From Brachybacterium halotolerans (GTDB lineage Bacteria > Actinomycetota > Actinomycetes > Actinomycetales > Dermabacteraceae): a stretch of 64,000 nt of DNA. Positions 9,274 to 18,161 of this stretch are shown here, one piece after another. The notes beneath the pieces were generated by a model. It was not told the origin of the DNA, searched no databases, and worked only from the letters and a program-made list of their open reading frames with translations. The position numbers were made by a program, and so were the translations under genes. The DNA lies in the NCBI RefSeq assembly GCF_016623465.1, contig NZ_JAEDAJ010000009.1, positions 1 to 64,000 of the forward strand, given 5' to 3'. Each line of letters begins with the position of its first letter. The first letter of the stretch is position 1.

Positions 9274-9463
9274 GGTGCTCCGTTCACGGGTCCCGTGCCG
9301 GGATCGAGCACAGGTCAGGTCACCCTAAGCTCGCGGGGCGCGCGGGCGGACGCCCGGGCGATGTGGGCCACAGGTCCCGGGCCGGCGGCTCCTCATCCCT
9401 GCGCAACCACGCACCCACGCACCCGAACCATCGCTCCCCCACCCCCTCGCCCGGGACGACGAC

Positions 9464-9512
9464 GGCCAGGTTCTCTGACAGGAATCGGACGATCCTGTCG
9501 GGGAACCTGGCC
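9464..9512. terminator. Long 20-bp hairpin downstream of the polyol operon
   Basis: Arms 9464-9483 and 9493-9512 pair over 20 bp around a 9-nt loop. Read as plus-strand RNA, two of the pairs are U-G wobbles; read as minus-strand RNA the same positions are A-C mismatches. It lies 47 bp past the rpiB stop, so terminating the minus-strand polyol operon is its likely job. The rest of 9274-9558 holds only the presumed promoter of the MFS gene. Confidence 0.7.
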
Positions 9513-9558
9513 ATCGATCAGGCGCCGGGGCGCTGGGCGGCCGCGCGGGACGCCGGGG

Positions 9559-10029
9559 TCAGTTCTCCTCGAGGGACCCGTCGTAGGCGCAGATCGCGTC
9601 GACCTTCGCGGCAGAGGACGAGCTCGGGTCGAACTCCAGATCCAGCCACACGTCCACCAGTGCCTTCGCGGACTCCAGGCCGATCACGCGCTCGCCCATG
9701 CAGAGGACCTGCGCGTTGTTCGACAGGATCGAGCGCTGCACCGAGTAGAGGTCGTGCGCGGTCACCGCGCGGATGCCCTTGACCTTGTTCGCCGCGATCG
9801 CGACGCCCAGGCCGGTCCCGCAGATCAGCAGCGCGCGGTCGGCCTCGCCGGCCGCGACCTTCTCCGCCGCGTCGACCGCGACGTTGGGGTAGTAGGTGCC
9901 GTCCTCACGGCCGGTGACGCCGACGTCGGTCACGGACGCGACCCGCTCGTCGGCCTCGAGGACCTTCTTGAACTCTTCCTTGTATCCGAATCCGGCGTTG
10001 TCTCCGCCGACGACGATCCTCAGTGCCAT
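9559..10029 (-). CDS. rpiB: RpiB/LacAB-family sugar-phosphate isomerase (likely D-erythrulose-4-phosphate isomerase)
   Basis: 156 aa. The start MALRIVVGGDNAGFGYKEEF and the block CGTGLGVAIAANKVKGIRA are RpiB hallmarks, with the catalytic cysteine at the ICGTGLG loop. RpiB enzymes interconvert aldose and ketose phosphates, classically ribose 5-phosphate and ribulose 5-phosphate. In the Mycobacterium smegmatis tetritol pathway a homologue (DerI) converts D-erythrulose 4-phosphate to D-erythrose 4-phosphate; the neighbours here (DhaK-type kinase, two polyol dehydrogenases) suggest the same. AGGAG sits 6 nt before the ATG. It is the last gene of its operon, 132 nt after the kinase gene. Confidence 0.9.
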   Translation of the reverse strand: MALRIVVGGDNAGFGYKEEFKKVLEADERVASVTDVGVTGREDGTYYPNVAVDAAEKVAAGEADRALLICGTGLGVAIAANKVKGIRAVTAHDLYSVQRSILSNNAQVLCMGERVIGLESAKALVDVWLDLEFDPSSSSAAKVDAICAYDGSLEEN

Positions 10030-10161
10030 GTTCTGCTCCTGTTCCTGCTCGTGATGCGAGGTATGTGGTTCGGGACGATTATCCGTGCAGCGCGGGGCGA
10101 TGGTCCCGTGAGGTCCGACGGGCCGTCGGCCCGCCCGTCCGACGGCCCGGACCCGCCGAGC

Positions 10162-11877
10162 TCAGGCGAGCTGCTCGCCGAGGCGGGCGACGATCCGTGA
10201 GAACGAGACCGCGCCCGGGTCGGGCGTGCCCACGGACTTGTCGCCGAGCACGCGGGCGCGGCCCAGGTGGGCGGCGATGTCGCTGGTGCCCTCGGCGGCC
10301 TCGGCGGCCGCCTCTGCCGCGGTGGAGATCGCGGCGCCTGCGGCTGCGAGATCCGACGGGGTGCCCGCGGACTCGAGGGACTCCCGGAAGGGCACCATCG
10401 CGTCGACCATGGTCTTGTCGCCGACCTTCGCGCCGCCGAGCCGCTCGACAGCCTCGATGGCCTGCACGATCCCGGCCACGAGCTGCTCGGGGGTGACCGC
10501 GGTGTCGTCCGCGAGCGCGCTGCCGAGGCTCGTGAGCGCGGCACCCCAGAGGGCGCCGGAGGTGCCGCCGGCCTCGGCCGACCAGGCGGAGCCGCCCTGG
10601 ACGAGGACGGTGCGGGCGCCCGCGCCTCCGTCGGACGCCTTCTCCGCGGCGGCACGGGCGGCGCGCACGCCGAGCACCATGCCCTGTCCGTGGTCGCCGT
10701 CGCCGGCGACGGCGTCCATCTTCCCGAGCTCGGGCTCCCACTCCTCGAGCTTCTCCTGCAGGTCAGCGAGGATCTCGACGATCCGCGCCGCACTGCCGCG
10801 GGAATCCTCGGACGCCTCGGGGATGGGGTCCTCGCCCGGGGTGTAGATCTCGCCGCGCTCCTCGCCGGCCGGACCCTCGACGACCACGCCGCGGCGGAAG
10901 GCGGGGGTGTCGGCCGGGGCGAGCCAGAGCTCCTCGAGCTCCTCGTCCAGGCGCATGACCGTCAGGGACAGCCCTGCCATGTCGAGGCTGGTCACGTGCT
11001 CGCCCACCTCGGGGCGCACGATCGTCAGCCCCGCCTCGCCGAGCATCCGCGCCACGTGCGCGTAGACGACGAACAGCTCCTCGTACTTCACGGTGCCCAG
11101 GCCGTTGAGGACCACGGCGGCCCGCGTCGAGTCGAGCTCGGGGGTCTCGGCGAGGACGCCGTCGACCAGGCGCCGGGCGAGGTCCTCGGCGCTGGGCATG
11201 TCGACCTCGTCGATGCCGGGCTCGCCGTGGATGCCCAGGCCGATGGCCATCTTGCCCTCGGGCACGTGGAACAGCGCCTCGTCGGCCCCGGGGATCGTGC
11301 ATCCGTCGAAGGCGACGCCGAGCGAGCGCGTGGCGTCGTTCGCCTTCCAGGCGAGGCGCTCGGCCTCGGCGATGTCCGCGCCGGCCTGGATCGCGGCGCC
11401 CGCGACCTTGAAGACGACGAGGTCGCCGGCGATGCCGCGGCGGTCGCGGTGGTTCTCCTCGGAGTTCGAGGCGATGTCGTCGCTCACCTTGACGATGCGC
11501 ACATCCACGCCCTCGGCGCGCAGCTTCTCCGCGGCGACACCGAAGTGCAGGACGTCGCCCGCGTAGTTGCCGAAGCCGAGGATCACGCCGCCGCCGTTCT
11601 CGGCGTTGCGCGCGACCGAGTACACCTGGTCGGAGGACGGCGAGGAGAAGATGTTGCCGCACGGGGCGCCGTGGGCGAAGCCCGGGCCGACCCAGCCCGC
11701 GAAGGCCGGGTAGTGGCCCGAGCCGCCGCCGACGACGAGCGCGACCTGCCCCTCGGGCGTCGCATCCCGGCGCACCACGCCGCCGTGGACCTGCGTGAGC
11801 TCCTCGGGATGGGCGGCGACGAGTCCCTCGACCGCGGCGGCCGGGAACTTCTTCGGATCATCGAACAGGTAGGTCAT
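10162..11877 (-). CDS. DhaK-DhaL fused dihydroxyacetone/erythrulose kinase
   Basis: 571 aa. The DhaK domain covers about residues 1-330: GGGSGHYPAFAG near 50-61, and the histidine that binds the ketose covalently is H217 in GLGIHGEPG. The DhaL ATP-binding domain covers about 365-571 with GDGDHG at 392-397, whose aspartates bind magnesium, and GGTSGALWG later. Fusion of both domains marks the ATP-dependent rather than the PTS-dependent type. Known substrates are dihydroxyacetone and, in tetritol pathways, D- or L-erythrulose (DerK/LerK). Position between an SDR and rpiB favours an erythrulose kinase. Direct dihydroxyacetone use cannot be excluded. Confidence 0.9.
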   Translation of the reverse strand: MTYLFDDPKKFPAAAVEGLVAAHPEELTQVHGGVVRRDATPEGQVALVVGGGSGHYPAFAGWVGPGFAHGAPCGNIFSSPSSDQVYSVARNAENGGGVILGFGNYAGDVLHFGVAAEKLRAEGVDVRIVKVSDDIASNSEENHRDRRGIAGDLVVFKVAGAAIQAGADIAEAERLAWKANDATRSLGVAFDGCTIPGADEALFHVPEGKMAIGLGIHGEPGIDEVDMPSAEDLARRLVDGVLAETPELDSTRAAVVLNGLGTVKYEELFVVYAHVARMLGEAGLTIVRPEVGEHVTSLDMAGLSLTVMRLDEELEELWLAPADTPAFRRGVVVEGPAGEERGEIYTPGEDPIPEASEDSRGSAARIVEILADLQEKLEEWEPELGKMDAVAGDGDHGQGMVLGVRAARAAAEKASDGGAGARTVLVQGGSAWSAEAGGTSGALWGAALTSLGSALADDTAVTPEQLVAGIVQAIEAVERLGGAKVGDKTMVDAMVPFRESLESAGTPSDLAAAGAAISTAAEAAAEAAEGTSDIAAHLGRARVLGDKSVGTPDPGAVSFSRIVARLGEQLA

Positions 11878-11944
11878 GGGGTGGTCTGCTCTCTGCGAGG
11901 GAGGAACGGATCAGGAGGTGTGCTCGGGGCCGACGGTCGCTGCC

Positions 11945-12727
11945 TCAGGCGGCGGTGTAGCCGCCGTCGACGCTGAGGATCGAGCCCGTGACGAAGGTGG
12001 ATGCCTGCGAGGCGAGGAAGACCGCGGCGCCCGCGAGCTCATGGGGCTCGCCCGGCCGCTTCATCGGCGTCATGAGGTTCCACTGGTCGATCTGCGGACC
12101 GCCCTCCTCGTAGAACCCGCGGGTCAGCTCCGTGCGCATGTAGCCCGGAGCGATCGCGTTCACACGCAGCCCGCGCTCGGCCCACTCGCAGGCCGCGGAT
12201 CGGGTGAGGTTGTGGACCGCCGCCTTCGAGGCGTTGTAGGAGGCCTGCTTCTGCGGGATGTTCGCGATGATGCCGCTCATGGAGCCGGTGTTGATGATGC
12301 TGCCACTCCCCCGCTCGAGCATGTGGCGGGCCACGGACTGCATGACGTGGAAGACGGCGTCGAGGTTCAGCCCCATGACGGCCCGCCAGTTATCCTCGGT
12401 GACCTCCTCGAGGGGCTGGTGGATCGTGCGCCCCGCGTTGTTGAGCAGGGTGTCGATCTGCCCGAGGTCGGCGACGACCCGGTCCACGAGCGCGTCGACC
12501 TCGGCGGGGTCCATGACGTTGCAGTGGTAGTAGCGGACGGTGCGGCCGGTGGCTTCCGACAGCTCTGCGGCGGCCTGCTCACCGGTCGAGTCGTCGATGT
12601 CGGCGAGCGCGATGTCGCTGCCATGATCGGCGAGGCCCTTCGCCATGGCGAGGCCCAGGCCCTTCGCGCCTCCGGTGACGAGGGCGACGGTGCCGCTGAG
12701 ATCGAAGAGGTCTGTGCCGGTGGACAT
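11945..12727 (-). CDS. SDR-family polyol dehydrogenase (candidate D-threitol dehydrogenase)
   Basis: 260 aa, classical short-chain dehydrogenase. NAD(P) motif TGGAKGLG at 18-25, an aspartate-rich DIDD near 43-46 that favours NAD over NADP, NNAG at 96-99, catalytic S149, Y164 and K168 in YNASK. Such enzymes oxidise secondary alcohols of polyols. In M. smegmatis a D-threitol dehydrogenase (DthD) of this family makes D-erythrulose, which the neighbouring kinase and RpiB could then process. Substrate is inference from context. It lies 67 bp before the kinase gene and 52 bp after the MFS gene, in one operon. Confidence 0.87.
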   Translation of the reverse strand: MSTGTDLFDLSGTVALVTGGAKGLGLAMAKGLADHGSDIALADIDDSTGEQAAAELSEATGRTVRYYHCNVMDPAEVDALVDRVVADLGQIDTLLNNAGRTIHQPLEEVTEDNWRAVMGLNLDAVFHVMQSVARHMLERGSGSIINTGSMSGIIANIPQKQASYNASKAAVHNLTRSAACEWAERGLRVNAIAPGYMRTELTRGFYEEGGPQIDQWNLMTPMKRPGEPHELAGAAVFLASQASTFVTGSILSVDGGYTAA

Positions 12728-12779
12728 CGGGGGTTCCTTCCGTGGGGTGCCGGGGTGCGTGCGAGTCCGTGGGCGGAGG

Positions 12780-14126
12780 TCAGTCCTCCACGACCGGCCC
12801 GTGCAGGCGCGGCTGGTGGACCTTGAGGAAGAAGGTCATGGTGAAGGCGCAGGCGTAGAGCAGCACGAACGCCCAGACCACGCCGACGTTGCCTCCCCAG
12901 GGGCGCACGATCGCCACGACAGCGCTGCCCAGGAACGTCGCGCCGCCCGCGGCGGTCGTGTACATGGCCATCGCGGCGCCCTTCTCCTTCGGGGCGATGG
13001 CGGGCATGATCGCGCCGAGCGGGACGAAGCCGGCGAGCAGGATGCCGAAGACGGTGCCCGCGGCGACGGAGACCACGAAGCCCCAGTCGGACCCGGCCGG
13101 GACCATGTGCGGCACGTACCACCACAGCAGCAGGCCGATGGCCGAGCCCAGGATGCCGAACCAGCGCACCGTCTTCACCCAGCCGACCTTGTCGCCGAGG
13201 GCTCCGAAGGCCGCGTTGAAGAGGATGTTGCCGGCGTAGACGATCGTGGTCATCACGAGCCACTGCGACTGGCTCCAGCCCAGGCCGCCCTGGTCGGCCG
13301 TCCCGTAGATGACGTTGGGCAGGATGATGAACATGCCGAACTCGGGCGCGGTGTTGATCAGGCGCGTCAGGAATCCCATGGCGATGCGGCCGTTGGTGAA
13401 GGTCAGGCGCAGTCCGGAGAGGATCACTCCGGCCCCCGACTCCCCCGCGGGCGCCAGGCGGCGCGAGCCGTGCTCCTCGTGGACGCCGAAGCGGGCGATG
13501 AGGAAGCCGATGAGCACGATCACCGTCGAGGCGAGCATCGTCCACTTCTCGCCGCCGTAGCCGTCGCCGAAGGCGGGGATCAGGAACACGGCGACGAGCG
13601 AGCCCAGGGTGGGCAGGCCACCGGTGAACATGACGTAGAACCAGCCGACTGCGGCACCGTTGCGCTCCTTGTCCACGACGTGGTTGATCCACACCAGGAA
13701 GGCGAAGGCGAACAGCGGGAACCCGAACCCGCGCAGGAAGTAGCTGGCGCCGACGAGGAACGTCGATTCGAGCTGGAGGGAGCCGAGGAAGGCGAGCTCG
13801 AAGACCACCCAGACGCCGAAACCGATCGCCATCACGCGGCGCGGGCCGATGAGGTCGGACAGGGCACCGGCGAGGTAGGAGCCGACGAGAACGGCGAGAC
13901 TGTACATCGCGATGATGGTCGCGGCGAGGTTGGTCTTGTCGTCGCCGCCGCCGAAGGTGTTCGCGATGTGCGGGGAGACGAAGTTGGACTCGACGCCGTT
14001 GCCGGTCATGAAGATGAGCACGCCGAGGAAGCCCCAGCGCAGCGGGTGCGGGATCCCGAGCCGATCGAGGAAGGGCACGCGCTCGCCGGCGGTCACGGGG
14101 GGAGCTGCCGGTTCGGCTGCGCTCAT
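12780..14126 (-). CDS. MFS polyol permease (RbtT/DalT/CsbX-like)
   Basis: 448 aa, about 12 membrane helices. The N-terminal FLDRLGIPHPLRWGFLGVLI, then FMTGNGVESNFVSPHI, and GGWxYVMFTGGLPTLGS-like blocks match the polyol permease branch (ribitol RbtT, arabitol DalT). Family members import sugar alcohols with protons. It heads the operon MFS-SDR-kinase-rpiB and is served by a strong promoter with an overlapping operator at 14191-14233. AGGAGTGTCCCC precedes the ATG. It duplicates in function the ABC importer encoded just upstream. Confidence 0.85.
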   Translation of the reverse strand: MSAAEPAAPPVTAGERVPFLDRLGIPHPLRWGFLGVLIFMTGNGVESNFVSPHIANTFGGGDDKTNLAATIIAMYSLAVLVGSYLAGALSDLIGPRRVMAIGFGVWVVFELAFLGSLQLESTFLVGASYFLRGFGFPLFAFAFLVWINHVVDKERNGAAVGWFYVMFTGGLPTLGSLVAVFLIPAFGDGYGGEKWTMLASTVIVLIGFLIARFGVHEEHGSRRLAPAGESGAGVILSGLRLTFTNGRIAMGFLTRLINTAPEFGMFIILPNVIYGTADQGGLGWSQSQWLVMTTIVYAGNILFNAAFGALGDKVGWVKTVRWFGILGSAIGLLLWWYVPHMVPAGSDWGFVVSVAAGTVFGILLAGFVPLGAIMPAIAPKEKGAAMAMYTTAAGGATFLGSAVVAIVRPWGGNVGVVWAFVLLYACAFTMTFFLKVHQPRLHGPVVED

Positions 14127-14190
14127 GGGGACACTCCTTCGTGTGGGTCACAGGCTCGGCGGCGCGCGCGAGGCGCTGCCGCCGTGACAG

Positions 14191-14233
14191 ACACTAGGGA
14201 CCCATCCGAACATACGTCAAGCACAAATGTTCG
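14191..14233 (-). promoter_or_regulatory. Promoter with overlapping operator for the MFS-SDR-kinase-rpiB operon
   Basis: On the minus strand the -35 box TTGACG lies at 14215-14220 and the -10 box TAGTGT at 14191-14196, spaced 18 bp. An imperfect inverted repeat 14207-14233, with CGAACAT/ATGTTCG outer arms, overlaps the -35. Nearly the same layout recurs at 20182-20223. The probable regulator is the SorC protein encoded at 20254-21192 (inference). A repressor here would block polymerase binding. Confidence 0.75.
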
Positions 14234-14248
14234 GGTCGCGCAGGGCTG

Positions 14249-14284
14249 AGCGGTCCGGGCGCCTGCGCGTGCGCCCGGACCGCT
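14249..14284 (-). terminator. Terminator of the ABC importer operon
   Basis: Perfect 14-bp stem, arms 14249-14262 and 14271-14284, with an 8-nt loop. It follows the stop of the binding-protein gene by 15 bp and precedes the next promoter, so it isolates the two operons. Confidence 0.75.
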
Positions 14285-14298
14285 GGAGAGCCGCCTCC

Positions 14299-15294
14299 TC
14301 AGCCGCTGTAGGTGAAGGCCTCGGTCATCTTGTCGACATTGTCCTCCGTGATGAGGATGCAGTCGAAGGCCTGCTTCTCCTGCTCGGGCTCGGTGCCGTC
14401 GGCGACGAGCGCATGGGCCATCTCGACCGCCTTCGCGGCGAACTGGGCGACGGGCTGCAGCACCGTGTAGGCGAGCTCCCCGGCCTTGATCGAATCCACC
14501 GCGTCGGGGGAGCCGTCGAAGCCGCCCACGACGATCCCGTCGAAGGCGTTCGCCTCCTTGAGCGCGGCGATCGCCCCGAGCGCCATCTCGTCGTTGCCCG
14601 AGATGATGCCGTCGATGTCCGGGTGCGCCTGCAGCAGGGACTGCGCCTTGTCGTGGCCCTTGGTGCGATCCCAGTCGGCGACCTCCTGGCCCACCTTCTT
14701 GAGGTCCGGGTACTGGCTGATCGTGGTCTCGTAGCCGTTGGACCGGGTCTGGGCGTTGTTGTCCGAGGGCAGCCCGAACAGCTCGACGTACTTCCCCTTC
14801 TCCTTCATCCGCTTCACCCACTCCTGCGCGCCGATCGCGGCGCCCTGGGCGTTGTTGGAGACCAGCTGGGACTTCGCGACGCCGGCCTCGTTGACCTCGG
14901 CGTTCACGAGGAAGACGGGGATGCCGGCCTGGTTCGCCTTCTTGATCGTGCCGATCGAGCCGTCGGCGTTGGCCGGATCCAGGATCAGCGCCACGGACTT
15001 GTTCGAGATCGCCGTGTCCACGAGCGTGTTCTCGGTGTTGGTGTCGCCCTTGTGGGCGCCGACGGTGGTCGTGTAGCCGAGCTCCTTCGCCTTCGCCGCC
15101 GCGACGTCGCCCTCGGTCTTCCAGTAGGGGTTCGAGGGGTCGTTGACGATGATCGTGATGAGCCCGCCGGCCTTGCCGCTGCCGCCGCTTCCGCCGTCCG
15201 AGCCGGAGGCGTCGTCCGAGCCGCTCGAGCAGGCGGCGAGTCCGGCCGTCGCGGCGCCGATGCCGAGAGCGGTCAGGAAGATCCTGCGTTCCAT
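14299..15294 (-). CDS. Sugar/polyol-binding lipoprotein of ribose-type ABC importer
   Basis: 331 aa. Lipoprotein signal MERRIFLTALGIGAAT followed by lipobox LAAC and a Ser/Gly/Asp-rich linker. The rest is a type I periplasmic-binding fold (RbsB-like, Peripla_BP_4): VNDPSNPYWKTEGD near the start, DPANADGS, GNDEMALGA and VGGFDGSPDA. Start chosen at ATG 15294, 23 codons inside a longer frame, because it directly precedes the signal peptide and has AAGGAC upstream. Last gene of DUF2291-ATPase-permease-binding protein. Ligand is probably the same tetritol, by context; erythritol and threitol importers of this family are known. Confidence 0.88.
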   Translation of the reverse strand: MERRIFLTALGIGAATAGLAACSSGSDDASGSDGGSGGSGKAGGLITIIVNDPSNPYWKTEGDVAAAKAKELGYTTTVGAHKGDTNTENTLVDTAISNKSVALILDPANADGSIGTIKKANQAGIPVFLVNAEVNEAGVAKSQLVSNNAQGAAIGAQEWVKRMKEKGKYVELFGLPSDNNAQTRSNGYETTISQYPDLKKVGQEVADWDRTKGHDKAQSLLQAHPDIDGIISGNDEMALGAIAALKEANAFDGIVVGGFDGSPDAVDSIKAGELAYTVLQPVAQFAAKAVEMAHALVADGTEPEQEKQAFDCILITEDNVDKMTEAFTYSG

Positions 15295-15359
15295 GGTGGG
15301 TGTCCTTTCCAGGGGCGCGCGTCCGACGCGGACATCGCGAGAGGGGATCCGGTCGCGGG

Positions 15360-16556
15360 TCACGACCGGTTGTCAGGGGTGTCGGGGGAATCGGGAGCAG
15401 CAGGGGAATCCGGGGAGGCGGGGGCCGACGGCGATGCGTGCGCGGACGGCTCCGCCCCGTCGGCCTTCACCGCCCCGTCGGCCTTCGTCGTCCCCGGTGC
15501 CGCGCCGAAGCGCCGACCGGTCCGTCCCGGGCGCCCGTACTGCAGGGAGTTCAGCAGCACGGCGATCACGATGACGGCGCCCACGAAGACCGTCTGCCAG
15601 TAGGCGGAGACGCCGATGATGACGAGGCCGTCGGAGAGGAAGCCGATCACGAAGGCGCCCAGCAGGGTGCCGCGCACGGTGCCGCGGCCGCCGGAGAGGG
15701 CCGCGCCGCCGATGACGACGCCCGCGATCGCGGTGAGCTCGTAGGTGTTGCCGGCCGTGGGGCTCGCGCTCGTCAGGGTCGAGGCGAGGATGAGGCCCGC
15801 GACCGCCGAGCACAGACCCGAGACCACGTACACCCACACGGTCACCGTGCGCACGGGGACGCCGGAGAGCTGGGCGGCGCGCTCGTTGCCGCCGGTCGCG
15901 TACAGCCAGCGGCCGAAGGTGGTGCGCCCCAGCACGAGGGCGATGACGGCGGCGACCACGACCATGATGAGCACGCCCACGGGGATGCCCAGCAGGCGGT
16001 TGAAGCCGAGCCATTCGAAGCCCGTGTTGCCCAGCGCCTCGTCGCCCGAAAGGTCGTTGACGGTGCGTCCGTTGGTCATCAGCAGCGCGGCGCCGCGCAC
16101 GACGTAGAGCATGCCCAGGGTCGCGACGAACGGGGCGACCTTGAACTTCGCGACGAGCACCCCGTTGACCAGGCCGATGAGCGCGCCGAGGGCGACGGAG
16201 ACCAGCACCGCGACGGGCACGCTCGGGTAGAGGGTGACGCCCAGGAAGTGCAGGGGCACGCCCTTGAGCAGGAAGCCCGCGATGACGGCGGTGCAGCCGA
16301 GCGTCGACCCCACGGAGAGGTCGATGCCTCCGGTGAGGACCACGAGCAGCATGCCCAGGCTCAGCAGTGCGTAGATCGCGACGTGCGAGGCCATGATCAG
16401 CACGTTGTCGACGGTCAGGTAGTTCGGGGACAGCAGCGAGAACACCACGATGATGAGGGCGAGCGCGAGGAACGCGCGTCCCTCGACGAGCAGCTTCGAG
16501 ATGTCGAGGCTCCGTCGGGGTGCTGCCGTGGCGGTGGTGGAGGTCATGGGAGTCAT
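15360..16556 (-). CDS. Ribose-type ABC transporter permease
   Basis: 398 aa, BPD_transp_2 family (RbsC-like) with about 8-10 membrane helices. The sequence VLTGGIDLSVGSTLG and later GVVIGGAALSGGRGTVRGTL are signature blocks of this permease family. The tail after about residue 345 is an Ala/Ser/Pro/Asp-rich hydrophilic extension beyond the usual RbsC length. ATG codons occur at 16556 and 16547; neither has a strong ribosome binding site, so the exact start is uncertain. It pairs with the ATPase gene ending 40 bp upstream. Confidence 0.87.
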   Translation of the reverse strand: MTPMTSTTATAAPRRSLDISKLLVEGRAFLALALIIVVFSLLSPNYLTVDNVLIMASHVAIYALLSLGMLLVVLTGGIDLSVGSTLGCTAVIAGFLLKGVPLHFLGVTLYPSVPVAVLVSVALGALIGLVNGVLVAKFKVAPFVATLGMLYVVRGAALLMTNGRTVNDLSGDEALGNTGFEWLGFNRLLGIPVGVLIMVVVAAVIALVLGRTTFGRWLYATGGNERAAQLSGVPVRTVTVWVYVVSGLCSAVAGLILASTLTSASPTAGNTYELTAIAGVVIGGAALSGGRGTVRGTLLGAFVIGFLSDGLVIIGVSAYWQTVFVGAVIVIAVLLNSLQYGRPGRTGRRFGAAPGTTKADGAVKADGAEPSAHASPSAPASPDSPAAPDSPDTPDNRS

Positions 16557-16595
16557 CCGTTCGCGGAGATGAGGCGGGAGGCGGGCGGGAGCGGG

Positions 16596-18161
16596 TCAGA
16601 GGGCGACGGCCTCGCCGGAGGCGGCCATGACGTCGGACTTGTCGGCGGTGCCGGGCTCGAACTCGGCGGAGATGCGACCGCGCCGGAGCACGACGATGCG
16701 GTGGGCGATGCTGAAGCACTCCTCGACCTCGGAGGTCGTGAAGAGCACGGCGAGGCCCTCGCGGGCCTTCTCGGCGAGCAGGGCGAACACCTCGGCCTTC
16801 GCACCGATGTCGATGCCACGGCTGGGCTCGTCCAGCAGCAGCACCTCGGGGTCGGTGGCGAGGATCTTCCCGATCACGACCTTCTGCTGGTTGCCGCCCG
16901 AGAGCGCGCCGATGGCCACGCGCGGACTCGAGGTCTTCACGGTGACCTCGCGGACCATGCGCTCGGCGAGCGCGCCCTCCTTCGACCGGGAGAGCAGGCC
17001 TCGGCGCAGGAACTGGCGGATGCTCGCGAGGGTGAGGTTCTGGCCCACGTCCATGGTCTGCACGAGGCCCTCGCGCTGACGGTCCTCGGGCACCAGACCG
17101 ATGCCGCGGCCGATCCGCTCCCCGATCGTCTCCTGGCCCAGGGCGTGCCCCTCGTGGAGGATGCGGCCGCCCGCGACCTCGCCGCTGCCGGCGACGGCCT
17201 CGAGCACCTCGGTGCGTCCGGCGCCCATGAGCCCGTACAGGCACACGATCTCGCCGCGGCGCACGTCGAGCGAGAGGCCGTCGACGACGGCCCGCTCGGG
17301 GTTCTCGGGGTCGCGCACGGTGAGGTTCTCGATGCGCAGCACCGGTTCGCCCAGCTCGTAGCCCGTGGGCGGGGAACCGAGGTCGAAGTGCTCGCCCACC
17401 ATGTGCCGCACGATCCACGGCAGGTCGATGTCCGCGCGATCGCCCGCGGCGGTCATCGAGCCGTCCCGCAGCACCACGGCGCGGTCGGTGACCTGCAGCG
17501 CCTCCTCGAGGTGGTGGGAGATGTAGACGATCGAGACCCCGCGCGAGGTCAGCGACTCGATGATCTCGAAGAGGATCTCGACCTCGCGGGCGGCGAGCGC
17601 CGAGGTGGGCTCGTCCATGATGAGGATGCGGGCGTCGATCGAGAGGGCGCGCGCGATCTCGACGATCTGCTGCTGCCCCACCCGCAGGTCGCCGACCAGC
17701 GTGGACGGATCCACGTCCAACCGCATCTCCTGCAGCAGCGCGGCGGTCTGCCGGCGCTCCTCGGCGAAGTCCACGCCGCGGGGCCCGGAGATCTCCCGGC
17801 CCAGGAAGATGTTGTCGCGGATCGAGAGGTTCGGGGCGAGGCTCAGCTCCTGGTGGATGATCGCGATGCCGTGCTCGCGGGCCTCGGTGGTGTCCGCGAA
17901 GGTCACGGGATCCCCGTCGAGCAGGATCTGCCCCGAGGTGGGCTGCTCGACCCCGGAGAGGATCTTCATGAGCGTGGACTTGCCGGCGCCGTTCTCCCCG
18001 AACAGGGTGGTGACGCTCCCCCGCCGCACGGTGAAGTCGACGCCCTTGAGCGCGCGGGTGCCGCCGTAGGTCTTCACGACCTCGCGGGCCTCGAGGACCA
18101 CGTCCCCGCGTCCCTCGCGCTCGTCGGCCGAGCCGGCCGCGTCGGCCGCGTCGGCGCTCAT
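16596..18161 (-). CDS. Ribose-type ABC transporter ATP-binding protein (two nucleotide-binding domains)
   Basis: 521 aa from the ATG at 18161, or 522 from the GTG immediately before it. First domain: Walker A GENGAGKST near residues 55-63, VGQQQIVEIARAL and LIMDEPTSAL. Second domain: degenerate Walker A GLMGAGRTE, LSGGNQQKVVIGK and LLDEPSRGID. This RbsA/XylG/MglA layout energises import of sugars and polyols. The start overlaps the DUF2291 stop (GTGA / TGATG), showing translational coupling. Confidence 0.9.
   Translation of the reverse strand: MSADAADAAGSADEREGRGDVVLEAREVVKTYGGTRALKGVDFTVRRGSVTTLFGENGAGKSTLMKILSGVEQPTSGQILLDGDPVTFADTTEAREHGIAIIHQELSLAPNLSIRDNIFLGREISGPRGVDFAEERRQTAALLQEMRLDVDPSTLVGDLRVGQQQIVEIARALSIDARILIMDEPTSALAAREVEILFEIIESLTSRGVSIVYISHHLEEALQVTDRAVVLRDGSMTAAGDRADIDLPWIVRHMVGEHFDLGSPPTGYELGEPVLRIENLTVRDPENPERAVVDGLSLDVRRGEIVCLYGLMGAGRTEVLEAVAGSGEVAGGRILHEGHALGQETIGERIGRGIGLVPEDRQREGLVQTMDVGQNLTLASIRQFLRRGLLSRSKEGALAERMVREVTVKTSSPRVAIGALSGGNQQKVVIGKILATDPEVLLLDEPSRGIDIGAKAEVFALLAEKAREGLAVLFTTSEVEECFSIAHRIVVLRRGRISAEFEPGTADKSDVMAASGEAVAL

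Noticed and set aside
9320-9514. 64-codon frame on the minus strand
   Set aside because: It lies over the long hairpin and the MFS promoter region and has no ribosome binding site or protein-like sequence.
14207-14233. LexA/SOS box, from the CGAAC and GTTCG arms
   Set aside because: The arms are far too widely spaced for the actinobacterial CGAAC-N4-GTTCG box, and the flanking genes are catabolic.
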